Below are positions 23,713 through 32,768 of a DNA stretch of 64,000 nt, one piece after another. Under the pieces are notes generated by a model. It was not told the origin of the DNA. It worked only from the letters and a program-made list of their open reading frames with translations, and ran no database searches. The position numbers and the translations under genes are program-made. Positions within the stretch are counted from its first letter, which is position 1. Each line of letters begins with the position of its first letter. The stretch lies in contig NZ_BONI01000015.1 of the NCBI RefSeq assembly GCF_016862635.1, forward strand, positions 1 through 64,000, given 5' to 3'. The stretch is from Catellatospora coxensis. GTDB lineage: Bacteria > Actinomycetota > Actinomycetes > Mycobacteriales > Micromonosporaceae.

Positions 23713-24873
23713 TGAGCGACGGTGCGCGAGCGACTCGTAGACCGCGAGGAGCTGGCTGGTGACGACGTCGGGGTGGAAGGTGTCGAGGTAGCGGCGGCGG
23801 GCCACGTCGGTGAGGGTGGGGGCGGCCTTGAGAGCGTCGGGCAGGGCGGCGGCCCAGTCGTCGACGGTCGGCGGGACCGCGAACCCGGCCGTGTCGATCA
23901 GGTACGGGATGCCGCCGAGGTTGGTGCCGAGCACCGGCCGGCCGTTGGCCAGCGCCTCGATGATCGCGGTCGGCAGCACGTCGTGCCAGGTCGACGGCAC
24001 GGCCACCATCGCCGAGGTACGCAGCGCGGCACGTACCCCCATGCGGTCCATCGGGCCGAGGTATTCGACGTCGGCCCGCTCCGCGGCCACCTGCTCGGCC
24101 AGGCCGCGCAGCTCGCCGTCACCGGCGATGCGCAGGCGGCCCAGCGACCCGTCCGGGTGCCGCCGCCACGCGTCGAGCAGCAGGCCGAGCCCCTTCTCGG
24201 GGGACAGCCGGGCGGCGAAGAGCAGCCCGTCCCCCGCGGTGATCGGCGGCGGGCCCGGGTCCTCGACCGCGTTCGGCTTGACCGTGATCTGGGCGTCGGT
24301 GATGCCGTAGTCGCGCAGGTGCCCGGCGATGGCCTCGGTCAGCGCGATGTACCGGTCCACCGAGCGCCAGGTCGACCGGTGCACCGCCAGCGTGGTCGCC
24401 ATGATCGCGCTCTGCGCGGTGGAGCCGCGGTAGCACTTGTGCTTGATCGCGGGCAGCGCGAACGCCTTGCCCCGGCACTCGTGGCAGGCGTGGCCGTCGC
24501 GGAAGTACAGGCCGGGCGCGCACACCTGGCGGTAGTTGTGCACGGTCTGCACCACCGGCACGCCGTGCGCGTGCGCGGTGCGCACCACCCAGGGCGAGAG
24601 CAGCGGGTACGGGTTGTGCAGGTGCAGCACGTCCGGGCGCTCCGCCCGCAGCAGCCGGGCCAGGTCCTTCTGCGCCGCCGGGGCCCAGATCGGGGAGATC
24701 GGCAGCAGCGCCTTCTGCGCGGCCGACAGCGACGGGATGTCGTCCGAGCTGCGCAGGAACGGCAGCACGGTGACCCCGGCCGCCTCCAGCTGCGCCATCT
24801 CCAGGTCGACGATGATGTTCTCGCCCGAGGGCAGCTCGGAGCGGTACCGATTGTGGGCGACGACGACCTTCAA
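23710..24873 (-). CDS. family 4 glycosyltransferase with internal cysteine cluster
   Basis: 387 residues, GT-B fold. The N-terminal acceptor domain (VVVAHNRYRSELPSGENI, LHLHNPYPLLSPWV) carries a CHECRG...HKCYRG cysteine cluster near residues 130-150, as in many exopolysaccharide GT4s. The C-terminal donor domain has LFAARLSPEKGLGLLLDAW and the E-x7-E region PTAIIEALANGRPVLG. It uses an NDP-sugar with retention, probably for a surface glycan; the polyprenyl glycosylphosphotransferase at 25887 is a plausible pathway partner. I prefer TTG 24873 (AGGA five bases upstream); ATG 24903 has no ribosome-binding site and would leave only 20 bp to divergent fpg. Confidence 0.85.
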   Translation of the reverse strand: MKVVVAHNRYRSELPSGENIIVDLEMAQLEAAGVTVLPFLRSSDDIPSLSAAQKALLPISPIWAPAAQKDLARLLRAERPDVLHLHNPYPLLSPWVVRTAHAHGVPVVQTVHNYRQVCAPGLYFRDGHACHECRGKAFALPAIKHKCYRGSTAQSAIMATTLAVHRSTWRSVDRYIALTEAIAGHLRDYGITDAQITVKPNAVEDPGPPPITAGDGLLFAARLSPEKGLGLLLDAWRRHPDGSLGRLRIAGDGELRGLAEQVAAERADVEYLGPMDRMGVRAALRTSAMVAVPSTWHDVLPTAIIEALANGRPVLGTNLGGIPYLIDTAGFAVPPTVDDWAAALPDALKAAPTLTDVARRRYLDTFHPDVVTSQLLAVYESLAHRRS

Positions 24874-24923
24874 CGGTTTCCTGCTCTCTGCTCGGCTGAC
24901 CATAGAACGGTAGCGTTAGCCCC

Positions 24924-25778
24924 GTGCCCGAGTTGCCCGAGGTGGAGGCGCTCGCCGCGTACCTGCGTGAGCGAGCGGTCGGCCGGCGCGTCGAGCGGGT
25001 CGACGTGTCTGCGATCAGCGCCCTGAAGACGTTCGACCCGCCCCTGTCCGCGACCCGCGGGCTGACGATCACCGGCGCCGGCCGGCACGGCAAGTTTCTC
25101 GACATCGAGCTCGGGGACCTGCACCTGGTGATCCACCTGGCCCGCGCGGGCTGGCTGCACTACCGCGACGCGCTGCCGGACACCCTGCTCAAGCCGGGCA
25201 GCGGGCCGATCGCGCTGCGGGTGCGCCTGGACGACGGGTCGGGCTTCGACCTGACCGAGGCCGGCACCCGCAAGAAGCTCTCCGCGTATCTGGTGACCGA
25301 CGTGAACCAGGTGCCCGGCATCGCCCGGCTCGGGCCGGACGCGCTGGGCCTGGACCTGGCCGGGCTGACCGAGCTGCTGCGCCCCCTCAACTCCCAGATC
25401 AAGGGGGTGCTGCGGGACCAGCAGGTGCTCTCGGGGATCGGCAACGCGTACTCCGACGAGATCCTGCACGTGGCGCGGCTGTCGCCGTACGCGCGGGCGG
25501 ACCGGCTGACGCCCGAGCAGCTGGAGAGCCTGCACAGCGCGATCCAGCAGGTGCTGACGGAGGCGCTGGAGCGCTCGGTCGGACAGAAGGCGGCCACGCT
25601 GAAGTCGGAGAAGCGGGCCGGCCTGCGGGTACACGGGCGAACCGGGCAGCCGTGCCCGGTCTGCGGCGATACGGTGCGTGAGGTGTCGTTCGCCGATTCC
25701 AGCCTGCAGTACTGCCCTACCTGCCAAACCGGTGGAAAACCGCTCGCAGACCGCCGACTTTCCAAACTCCTGCGCTAG
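24924..25778 (+). CDS. Fpg/Nei family DNA glycosylase/AP lyase
   Basis: 284 residues. The N-terminus MPELPEVEAL supplies the catalytic P2 and E3, which fixes the GTG start at 24924. K57 lies in GRHGKF. The helix-two-turn-helix includes LSGIGNAYSDEIL. A C-terminal zinc finger has C244, C247, C264 and C267. The enzyme excises oxidised bases (8-oxoguanine or FapyG) and cleaves the abasic site. Details such as the shortened linker place it in the actinobacterial second Fpg/Nei group rather than the rnc-linked mutM. It is divergent from GT4 and its immediate neighbours are not repair genes. Confidence 0.92.
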   Translation: MPELPEVEALAAYLRERAVGRRVERVDVSAISALKTFDPPLSATRGLTITGAGRHGKFLDIELGDLHLVIHLARAGWLHYRDALPDTLLKPGSGPIALRVRLDDGSGFDLTEAGTRKKLSAYLVTDVNQVPGIARLGPDALGLDLAGLTELLRPLNSQIKGVLRDQQVLSGIGNAYSDEILHVARLSPYARADRLTPEQLESLHSAIQQVLTEALERSVGQKAATLKSEKRAGLRVHGRTGQPCPVCGDTVREVSFADSSLQYCPTCQTGGKPLADRRLSKLLR

Positions 25779-25886
25779 TGTCACGCACAGCCCAGTTCGT
25801 ATAGTGTCCCGGTCCTGGGGTGTTCGGACGCATCGGCAACACGGTGTCTCCGCTAACCCCGGACAAACCATGCGAGACTGAACGTT

Positions 25887-27554
25887 GTGGGCGACACCCG
25901 TCCTGCCGCACGTTCCGACCGCAGGGCTGCAGCACCTGCCGGCGCCACCGGGCAGGAACGTGACGCACGGGAGGACCCAGGTGAGGTGACGACGAGCCTG
26001 AAGCACCCGACCACCGTGCCCAAGCGGTCGAACGTCCCGGATTACGTAGCCGACCGATACGAGTTGCCCCCAGTGCCGAAGACCAACGGCGTCGCCCGCA
26101 ACGCGTTCGCGCGGGGCACCGCGCGCCGCGCCCGCTGGCACCGGCCGTACATCCTCTGCCTGGTCATCGGTGACCTGCTCTGCGCCATGGCGGCGAGCTG
26201 GACCGCGATCTCGCAGTTCTCGATCAACCGGGTCACTTCTGGTTTCGACCAGATCGTGCAGTTCCAGCTGGTCGCGTACGGCATCATGCCGTTGATCTGG
26301 TTGCTGCTGCTCTGGGGCAACGGCGCGTACGACCGGCGCGTGATCGGTCTGGGCACCGACGAGTTCAAGCGGGTCTTCCGCGCGACCATCGCGGTCGCGG
26401 CGACCGTGTCCTTCCTCGCCTTCGGTTTCCAGAAGGCCGGCCAGGACGAGGGCCTGTCCCGCGGCACCGTCGGCTTCGTGATCATCGCCGCGATGGCGTA
26501 CATCTTCGGCATGCGCCTGCTGGCCCGCCGCGCGCTGTACGTCGTGCGCCGCCGGGGCAGGCTGGCCACGTACCGGATGCTGCTGATCGGCTCACTGCCG
26601 GAGACGCTGTTCGTGTACAAGGTCGTCTCGCGCAACCCGAAGGCCGGGCTGGTGCCCGTTGCCATCCACCTGTCCGAGCACCTGCCGGCCTCGCGCCGCG
26701 CGCAGGCCCCGGTGCCGGTGCACTACGGGCGCGACCTCGTCGACCTCGTGCACGAGCTGCGCGCCGACACCATCGCGGTGTGCGGCTCGGCCGGCGCGGA
26801 ACCCGACGAGCTGCGCCGCCTCGCCTGGCAGCTGGAGGGCACCGGCATCGACCTGGTGGTCGCGCCGCAACTCACCGACATCGCCGGGCCCCGGGTGCAC
26901 ATCCGCCCGATCGAGGGCCTGCCGCTGCTGCACGTCGAGGAGCCGAAGCTCTCCGGCATGGCCTGGCTGGCCAAGAACCTGCTGGATCGGATCGCCGCCT
27001 TCTTCGGCCTGGTGCTGCTCGCCCCGCTGCTGCTGGTGATCTCGCTGGCCATCTCGATCACCGATCGCGGCCCGGCGTTCTTCCGGCAGCTGCGGGTCGG
27101 CCACGAGGGCCGGGTGTTCAAGGTGTGGAAGTTCCGCACCATGTACACCGACGCCGAGGAGCGCAAGAGCAAGCTCGAAGCCCAGAACGAGGGCGACGGC
27201 ATGCTCTTCAAGATCCGCGACGATCCGCGGGTCACCCCGGTCGGGCGCTTCCTGCGGGCCAGCTCGATCGACGAGCTGCCCCAGCTGATCAACGTGCTCA
27301 AGGGCGAGATGTCGCTGGTCGGGCCGCGTCCGCTGCCCGCTGACGACGGCGACTACCTCGGCGACGTGCGCCGCCGGCTGCTGGTGCGGCCCGGCATGAC
27401 CGGCCTGTGGCAGGTCTCCGGCCGCTCCGACCTGAGCTGGGACGAGGCGGTCCGGCTGGACCTCTACTACGTCGACAACTGGTCCCTGGCGTACGACCTG
27501 AGCATCCTGTGGCGCACCGTCGGTGTCGTGCTCCAGCGCAAGGGCGCGTACTGA
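25887..27554 (+). CDS. polyprenyl glycosylphosphotransferase (WbaP/EpsE-type sugar transferase)
   Basis: 555 residues. A disordered N-terminus (1-85) precedes four membrane helices (about 90-215), a Rossmann-like CoA-binding domain (230-360), one more helix (about 370-393) and the catalytic bacterial sugar transferase domain. The latter has FRQLRVGHEGRVFKVWKFRTM, SSIDELPQLINVLKGEMSLVGPRP and RPGMTGLWQVSGRS. It moves a sugar-1-phosphate from NDP-sugar to undecaprenyl phosphate, starting exopolysaccharide or glycan repeat assembly. Start GTG 25887 is the longest sensible one; GTG 25986 is an alternative preceded by AGGTGAG. No polymerase or flippase is nearby. Confidence 0.9.
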   Translation: MGDTRPAARSDRRAAAPAGATGQERDAREDPGEVTTSLKHPTTVPKRSNVPDYVADRYELPPVPKTNGVARNAFARGTARRARWHRPYILCLVIGDLLCAMAASWTAISQFSINRVTSGFDQIVQFQLVAYGIMPLIWLLLLWGNGAYDRRVIGLGTDEFKRVFRATIAVAATVSFLAFGFQKAGQDEGLSRGTVGFVIIAAMAYIFGMRLLARRALYVVRRRGRLATYRMLLIGSLPETLFVYKVVSRNPKAGLVPVAIHLSEHLPASRRAQAPVPVHYGRDLVDLVHELRADTIAVCGSAGAEPDELRRLAWQLEGTGIDLVVAPQLTDIAGPRVHIRPIEGLPLLHVEEPKLSGMAWLAKNLLDRIAAFFGLVLLAPLLLVISLAISITDRGPAFFRQLRVGHEGRVFKVWKFRTMYTDAEERKSKLEAQNEGDGMLFKIRDDPRVTPVGRFLRASSIDELPQLINVLKGEMSLVGPRPLPADDGDYLGDVRRRLLVRPGMTGLWQVSGRSDLSWDEAVRLDLYYVDNWSLAYDLSILWRTVGVVLQRKGAY

Positions 27555-27565
27555 CGAAGACCTGA

Positions 27566-27603
27566 GAGACGGCCGGGCAGCCTGCGGGCGGCCTGGCCGT
27601 CTC
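27566..27603. terminator. hairpin terminator between convergent genes
   Basis: GAGACGGCC (27566-27574) pairs with GGCCGTCTC (27595-27603), with extra inner pairing of GGC and GCC. It separates the convergent glycosylphosphotransferase (ends 27554) and Uma2 gene (ends 27609). Confidence 0.78.
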
Positions 27604-27608
27604 GCTGT

Positions 27609-28175
27609 TCAGGCGAAGATCTCGGTCAGATCCAGCTGGTACGGGAACGGCGCGGTCCCGCTCATCGAGTCGGTGCGCTTCTCCTCGACGAGGTAGCCAC
27701 CCGAGCCAGGCTTTGTCAGCACCAGAACCTCCTCCGCCCGAGGGTCAACGATCCAATACTCGATCACCCCGAGCGTGGCGTAGCCGTGGCGCTTGATCAC
27801 AAGATCGTTGCTCGGGTTGCTGGGGGAAACGACCTCGATCACGAGTTTCGCCGCGGCCGGCGGCAGTGCTGTCACTGTTGTGCCGAGCAGATTCGCGTCG
27901 AAGACAACGACGTCGGGAATGAAGTAGGACGTCCCGTCATGCCTCAGCACACCCAGGTTCTCTCCGACCACGATGTTTGGCGGAGCTTGCTTCTCCAATG
28001 CGCGGCGTAGCCGGTAAAGCGTGGTGAAGTGCGGCATGGGGGGTGCCGGAGTCACGATCAGGCTCCCGTCAAGGATCTCGTACCGGTAGCCGTCGTCGGG
28101 AGTGTCGAGGAGATCCTCGAACTGCCAGGCGCGCAGCGGCTGAGGCCGGAGCAGCGGATGGGTCATCGTTGTCAC
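27609..28175 (-). CDS. Uma2 family protein (DUF820, PD-(D/E)XK nuclease-like fold)
   Basis: 188 residues. The core is IPDVVVF, then LVIEVVSPSN and a lysine in IKRHGYA, then GVIEYWIVDPR, which matches the DUF820/Uma2 restriction-endonuclease-like fold with the acidic and lysine residues in place. The family is abundant in actinobacteria and cyanobacteria. Biochemical activity is unproven for most members, and some occur next to mobile elements; none is seen here. GTG 28175 has GAGG four bases upstream; ATG 28166 is the alternative. Function unknown beyond fold. Confidence 0.87.
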   Translation of the reverse strand: MTTMTHPLLRPQPLRAWQFEDLLDTPDDGYRYEILDGSLIVTPAPPMPHFTTLYRLRRALEKQAPPNIVVGENLGVLRHDGTSYFIPDVVVFDANLLGTTVTALPPAAAKLVIEVVSPSNPSNDLVIKRHGYATLGVIEYWIVDPRAEEVLVLTKPGSGGYLVEEKRTDSMSGTAPFPYQLDLTEIFA

Positions 28176-28361
28176 CCGTCCTCTCTATCGGTGCCTGTGT
28201 GACATCTCCAGAGTGCAGCACGAATCTGCGGTGAGGAAGCTTCCCCAGGTCAAATGAGCGACGCTATGCGACCGCGGCGATGCGCTCGAACCGGTCCCGC
28301 GCACAAGTCCTTCACAACTGGGACTGAGGTTGAGCACAGGTGGCCGCTACAGTCCCTGGTC

Positions 28362-29039
28362 ATGAGTGAACGTCGGGTCCTGGTGGTGGAGGACGATCCC
28401 ACCATCGCCGGGTCGGTGATCGCCCGGTTGCGGGCCGAGGGTTTCGCGGTGGCGCACGCCGGGACGGGGCCCGCTGCCGTGGAGGCCGCGGGGCGGCTGA
28501 AGCCGGATCTGATCGTGCTGGATCTGATGCTGCCGGGCTTCGACGGGCTGGAGGTCTGCCGCCGGGTGCAGGCGCAGCGGCCGGTGCCGGTGCTCATGCT
28601 GACCGCCCGCGACGACGAGAACGACCTGCTGGTCGGGCTGGCCGTGGGCGCGGACGACTACCTCACCAAGCCGTTCTCGATGCGGGTGCTCGCCGCCCGG
28701 GTGCACGCGCTGCTGCGCCGGGCCGACCGGTCCACCGCGCCGGACGCGCCGATCAAGCTGGGTCCCCTGGAGATCATCCGTTCCGAGCGCCGGGTGCGCC
28801 GGGACGGGGCCGAGGCGCACCTGACCCCGACCGAGTACGACCTGCTGGTGTACCTCGCCGAGCGGCACCGGTCGGTGCTGCCGCGGGAGCGGCTGCTGGC
28901 CGAGATCTGGGGCTGGGCCGAGGGCTACGGCACCCGCACGGTCGATTCCCACATCAAGGCGCTGCGCCGCAAGCTGGGTGCCGACCTGATTCGCACGGTG
29001 CACGGTGTCGGATACGCCCTGGAAGCCGAAACTCAGTGA
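28362..29039 (+). CDS. OmpR-family response regulator
   Basis: 225 residues. The receiver has D54 as phospho-acceptor (LIVLDLMLPGFDG), E10/D11/D12 in the acidic pocket and K103 in LTKPFS. The DNA-binding winged helix carries LTPTEYDLLVYLAERHRSVLPRERLLAEIWG and the ending IRTVHGVGYAL. It starts at ATG 28362 and overlaps the next gene by 4 bp (GTGA), so regulator and kinase are coupled. Targets may include the membrane protein gene whose start overlaps the kinase end. Confidence 0.93.
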   Translation: MSERRVLVVEDDPTIAGSVIARLRAEGFAVAHAGTGPAAVEAAGRLKPDLIVLDLMLPGFDGLEVCRRVQAQRPVPVLMLTARDDENDLLVGLAVGADDYLTKPFSMRVLAARVHALLRRADRSTAPDAPIKLGPLEIIRSERRVRRDGAEAHLTPTEYDLLVYLAERHRSVLPRERLLAEIWGWAEGYGTRTVDSHIKALRRKLGADLIRTVHGVGYALEAETQ

Positions 29040-30190
29040 TCGAACGCGTCCTCGACTGGCTCACCCACCCCATGTACCGGGTGCTGGGTCCGCTGATCGT
29101 GCTGTCCAACCGGGTGCTGGACCGACTGCCCCGCCCGCTCGACCCGTTCCGGTCGATCAAGCTGAAGCTGGCCATCCTGCTCGGCATCTCCGGCGCGACC
29201 GGCCTGCTGGTGTTCTGGGGCCGGCTCGGGTTCGTCAACTGGCCGGTCGCCATCTCCGCCGCCCTGGTCGGGCTGATCACGCTGCAGGTGCTGGCCCACG
29301 GCATGACCAAGCCGCTGCGCGAGATGACCGCGGCGGCGCGGGCGATGGCCCGCGGCGACTACAGCCGCCGGGTGCGCGCCACCAGCCGGGACGAGGTGGG
29401 CGAGCTGGCCCGCGCGTTCAACCTGATGGCCGCCGACCTCGCGGCCAGCGACCAGCAGCGGCGTGAGCTGATCGCGAACGTGTCGCACGAGCTGCGTACG
29501 CCGATCACCGCGCTGCACGGGGTGCTGGAGAACATCGTCGACGGCATCAGCGAGCCCGACCCGGTCACGCTGCGCACCGCGCTGGCGCAGACCGAGCGGC
29601 TGTCCCGCCTGGTGACCGAGCTGCTCGACCTGTCGAAGGTCGACGCGGGCGCGGCGACGCTGCGCCGGGAGCCGATGCCGGTCGCGGAGTTCCTGGCCCG
29701 GGTGGTCGAGGAGGCGAGCCTGAACGCCCCGGCGACCCGGTTCCGGCTGCACGACGTCATCCCGCACACGATCAGCGCCGACCCGGCGCGGCTGCACCAG
29801 GTCTTCGCGAACCTGCTGGAGAACGCGGCCCGGCACAGCCCGGCCGGCGGGCTGGTCACCGTCAGCGCCCGCCCGACCGGCACGCAGACCGTCTTCGAGG
29901 TGCTCGACCAGGGGGTGGGCATCGCGCCCGCCCTCCGGGAACGGGTCTTCGAGCGTTTCACCCGGGGCAAGAGCGCCGAGTCGTCCGACGGCGGCACCGG
30001 ACTCGGCCTCGCCATCGCCCGCTGGGCGGTGGAGCTGCACCACGGCACGATCGCGATCGTCGACCCGCCCGGCGGGACCGGCTGCCGCGTACGCATCACC
30101 CTGCCCCAGAAGTCCATACCTCATCAGTCGCCCGCAGAAGTCGGAGCCAACGATGTCAGACACCTCTCCGGACACCCCAGCGCAGCCTGA
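29036..30190 (+). CDS. HAMP sensor histidine kinase with reduced sensor domain
   Basis: 384 residues. Two membrane helices (about 43-61 and 70-88) are separated by only about 8 residues, so there is practically no extracytoplasmic sensor; sensing is likely intramembrane or through a partner. Next come HAMP (about 89-140), HisKA with H151 (NVSHELRTPIT), and HATPase with VFANLLENAARHS, VLDQGVGIAP and GTGLGLAIARW. Short-loop kinases often pair with a membrane-protein neighbour, and here the downstream gene encodes a large polytopic protein that overlaps by 38 bp. That protein is therefore a candidate signal partner. Confidence 0.92.
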   Translation: MIERVLDWLTHPMYRVLGPLIVLSNRVLDRLPRPLDPFRSIKLKLAILLGISGATGLLVFWGRLGFVNWPVAISAALVGLITLQVLAHGMTKPLREMTAAARAMARGDYSRRVRATSRDEVGELARAFNLMAADLAASDQQRRELIANVSHELRTPITALHGVLENIVDGISEPDPVTLRTALAQTERLSRLVTELLDLSKVDAGAATLRREPMPVAEFLARVVEEASLNAPATRFRLHDVIPHTISADPARLHQVFANLLENAARHSPAGGLVTVSARPTGTQTVFEVLDQGVGIAPALRERVFERFTRGKSAESSDGGTGLGLAIARWAVELHHGTIAIVDPPGGTGCRVRITLPQKSIPHQSPAEVGANDVRHLSGHPSAA

Positions 30191-31946
30191 CGGCTCATCG
30201 CCGCCCGAGTCGTCGCCACCGGCCGCGGAGGCGAGCCCGTCCGCGAGTTCGGACGCGCAGGTCACGGCGACCGAGCAGGCACCGGCTGCCGAAACGTGGA
30301 CTGCACCGGACCCCGCCCCGGCGACGGCCGCGGAGAGCACCGCCGCTCCGGCCAAGGCCGCCACCCCGGCCCCAGCAGCTGCGGCGGCGACCGCGGTGCC
30401 CCCGCAGACGTACCCGGCCGAGATGGCGCGGTTCTCGCCGCTGCCGCCGCCACCGCCCGGCTTCCTGCAGGCCCGCTGGCAGGGTCCGGACTACGCCGGC
30501 GGCCCTGCCGCCTGGATCGCTGCGCTGGTCGGCGGCCTGGCCACCGCCATCGCGCTGCCACTGAGTCGCCCCGGCATCGGCTGGCTGCTGGTGGGTCTGG
30601 TCATGACGGGCGCGGTCTGGCACGCGGCGCGGTTCGGCCCGAAGCCTGACACGGCGCTGGAGCGCTGGATCCGGGTCGGCTGGGCGGTGCTCGCCGTGGC
30701 GCTGCTGTCCGTCGGCACCTTCCGCAACCTGGGCTGGATCTTCGTCTTCTGCGTGCTCGGCGCGATCGCCTGCGGTTCGCTGGCGGTGGCGGGCGGGCAC
30801 TCGGTGCGAGCCGTCGTCGTCGGCGCGATGGCCGTGCCGCTGGCGTTCTTCCGGGCCATCCCGTGGCTGGGCCGGGGCGCTCGCGCCTGGCAGCAGACGC
30901 GGGAGAGGAGCGGCACCGCGGGCCGCGTGGTGCTGTCGCTGATCGTGACGTTCGTGCTGCTGGTCGTCTTCGGCGCGCTGTTCGCCTCGGCTGACGCCGC
31001 GTTCGCGACCCTGCTGGGCGACATCCTGCCCGAGCTCAACGCCCGCGCGATCTTCCGTGGCGTGCTGTACACGCTGATCGGCGGCCTGATCACCGCCGGT
31101 GCGATCTTCACGGTGCTGGCCCCGCCGGACCTGTCCGGGCTGGAGCGGCCCGCGGCGCGGCGCATCGGCCGCATCGAGGTGGCGCTGCCGCTGGGCGGCC
31201 TGGTGCTGCTGTTCGGCGCGTTCGTCGTGGTGCAGCTGCGCTTCTTCTTCGGCGACAAGGCCTACATCCAGAAGACCAGCGGGCTGACCTTCTCGGAGTA
31301 CGCGGTGCAGGGCTTCAACCAGCTGCTCGTGGTGACCCTGCTGACCCTGATCGTCATCGGGCTGGTGTCACGCTGGGCGGTGAAGGAGACCCGGCAGGAC
31401 CGGATCCTGCTGCGTACCCTGCTCGGCGCGCTCGTGCTGCTGAGCATGGTGATCGTCGGCTCCGCGGCCTGGCGCATGTGGCTCTACCAGAACACCTACG
31501 GCTGGACCCGGGAGCGGCTGTTCTTCGGCTCGGTCGAGCTCTACCTGGGCGGCGTGTTCATCCTGATCGCGCTGGCCGGGTGGAAGCTGCGGGCCGCCTG
31601 GTTCCCGCGGGCTGCGGTGGCCGGCTTCGCCGGGCTGCTGCTGTTCCTGGGTGCCGCGAACCCCGAGCACTTCATCGCCGAGCAGAACGTCGAGCGCTTC
31701 CAGAAGCTCGACTTCTGGTACCTGCGGGCGCTCGGCCCGGACGCGGTACCCGCTCTCGCGGAGCTGCCGGAGCCCTACCGCAGCTGCGCGCTGAGCTGGG
31801 TGATCCGCGACCTGAAGGCCGACCCGGATCAGTGGTACTCGTGGAACCTCGGCCGCGCCCAGGCCGCCGAGCAGCTGAAGGACATGTACATCCTGCCCGC
31901 CCGCCAGTCCTGCAACGAGTCCGACCGGCTCAACGCGAGCAAGTGA
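30153..31946 (+). CDS. DUF4153/DUF4173-like polytopic membrane protein
   Basis: 597 residues. A Ser/Pro/Ala-rich disordered N-terminus (1-90) precedes about 12 membrane helices and a soluble C-terminal segment (LRALGPDAVPALAELPEPYRSCALSWVIRDLKADPDQWYSWNLGRAQA). The helix pattern and motifs such as FGALFASADAAFATLL match DUF4153/DUF4173, a family with no assigned activity. It starts at ATG 30153, inside the kinase gene, so its translation depends on the two-component operon. A sensor partner or output of that kinase is the inference. Confidence 0.8.
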   Translation: MSDTSPDTPAQPDGSSPPESSPPAAEASPSASSDAQVTATEQAPAAETWTAPDPAPATAAESTAAPAKAATPAPAAAAATAVPPQTYPAEMARFSPLPPPPPGFLQARWQGPDYAGGPAAWIAALVGGLATAIALPLSRPGIGWLLVGLVMTGAVWHAARFGPKPDTALERWIRVGWAVLAVALLSVGTFRNLGWIFVFCVLGAIACGSLAVAGGHSVRAVVVGAMAVPLAFFRAIPWLGRGARAWQQTRERSGTAGRVVLSLIVTFVLLVVFGALFASADAAFATLLGDILPELNARAIFRGVLYTLIGGLITAGAIFTVLAPPDLSGLERPAARRIGRIEVALPLGGLVLLFGAFVVVQLRFFFGDKAYIQKTSGLTFSEYAVQGFNQLLVVTLLTLIVIGLVSRWAVKETRQDRILLRTLLGALVLLSMVIVGSAAWRMWLYQNTYGWTRERLFFGSVELYLGGVFILIALAGWKLRAAWFPRAAVAGFAGLLLFLGAANPEHFIAEQNVERFQKLDFWYLRALGPDAVPALAELPEPYRSCALSWVIRDLKADPDQWYSWNLGRAQAAEQLKDMYILPARQSCNESDRLNASK

Positions 31947-31951
31947 TCCAC

Positions 31952-31989
31952 GCCTGCCCGTCGCCTCTCGCGAGGGGCGACGGGCAGGC
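31952..31989 (+). terminator. hairpin terminator, 14-bp stem
   Basis: GCCTGCCCGTCGCC (31952-31965) pairs perfectly with 31976-31989, and the loop itself contains CTCGCGAG. It follows the two-component operon stop by 5 bp and ends 23 bp before the ABC ATPase GTG. Confidence 0.85.
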
Positions 31990-32012
31990 ACCGCGCGTCT
32001 ACAGTCGGACGC

Positions 32013-32768
32013 GTGATCGAGGACAGCGCGTTCGCCCTGCAGGGGCTCGTCAAGAGGTTCGACACCAAGGTCGCCGTGGACGGCGTGGACCTCGCCGTGC
32101 CGGCGGGCTCGTTCTTCGGCCTGCTCGGGCCGAACGGAGCCGGTAAGACCACCACCCTGTCCATGGCCGTCGGCCTGCTGCGGCCGGACGCCGGGCGGGC
32201 GCTGGTGCTCGGTCACGACGTGTGGCAGGACCCGGTCCGGGCCAAGTCGCTGATCGGCGTGATGCCCGACGGCGTACGCCTCTTCGACCGGCTCGACGGC
32301 ACCGAGCTGCTCACGTACCAGGGCCTGCTGCGTGGCATGGCGCCCGACGTCATCGACGCCCGGGTCACCGAGCTGCTGGACGTGCTGGCGCTGACCGATG
32401 CCGGGCGCACCCTGGTCATCGACTACTCGGCCGGCATGAAGAAGAAGATCGCGCTGGCCTGCGCGCTGCTGCACGCGCCCCGGCTGCTGGTGCTCGACGA
32501 ACCGTTCGAAGCCGTCGACCCGGTCAGCGGCGCGGCCATCCGCGACATCCTCACCCGCTACGTCGCCGGCGGCGGCACCGTCATCTTCTCCAGCCACGTC
32601 CTGGAGGTGGTGGAGCGGCTGTGCACCCACGTCGCGATCATGGCGAACGGCCGGATCAGCACCGTCGGCACCCTCGACGCGGTACGCGACGGGCGCTCCC
32701 TGGAGGAGGCGTTCGTCGCGGTGGTCGGCGGGCGCACCTCGACCGGCTCGGAGCTGTCATGGCTCTGA
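32013..32768 (+). CDS. ABC transporter ATP-binding protein with atypical signature motif
   Basis: 251 residues. Walker A is GPNGAGKT (39-46), Walker B is LLVLDEP (158-164), and the switch His is in FSSHVLEVVERL. The signature motif is YSAGM (138-142) in place of LSGGQ; the Ser and the second Gly are kept. Membership in the CcmA/DrrA-like exporter class follows from its size and from the adjacent permease. Start GTG 32013. Its stop overlaps the permease start (ATGGCTCTGA, 10 bp), so the pair is coupled. The substrate is unknown. Confidence 0.9.
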   Translation: MIEDSAFALQGLVKRFDTKVAVDGVDLAVPAGSFFGLLGPNGAGKTTTLSMAVGLLRPDAGRALVLGHDVWQDPVRAKSLIGVMPDGVRLFDRLDGTELLTYQGLLRGMAPDVIDARVTELLDVLALTDAGRTLVIDYSAGMKKKIALACALLHAPRLLVLDEPFEAVDPVSGAAIRDILTRYVAGGGTVIFSSHVLEVVERLCTHVAIMANGRISTVGTLDAVRDGRSLEEAFVAVVGGRTSTGSELSWL

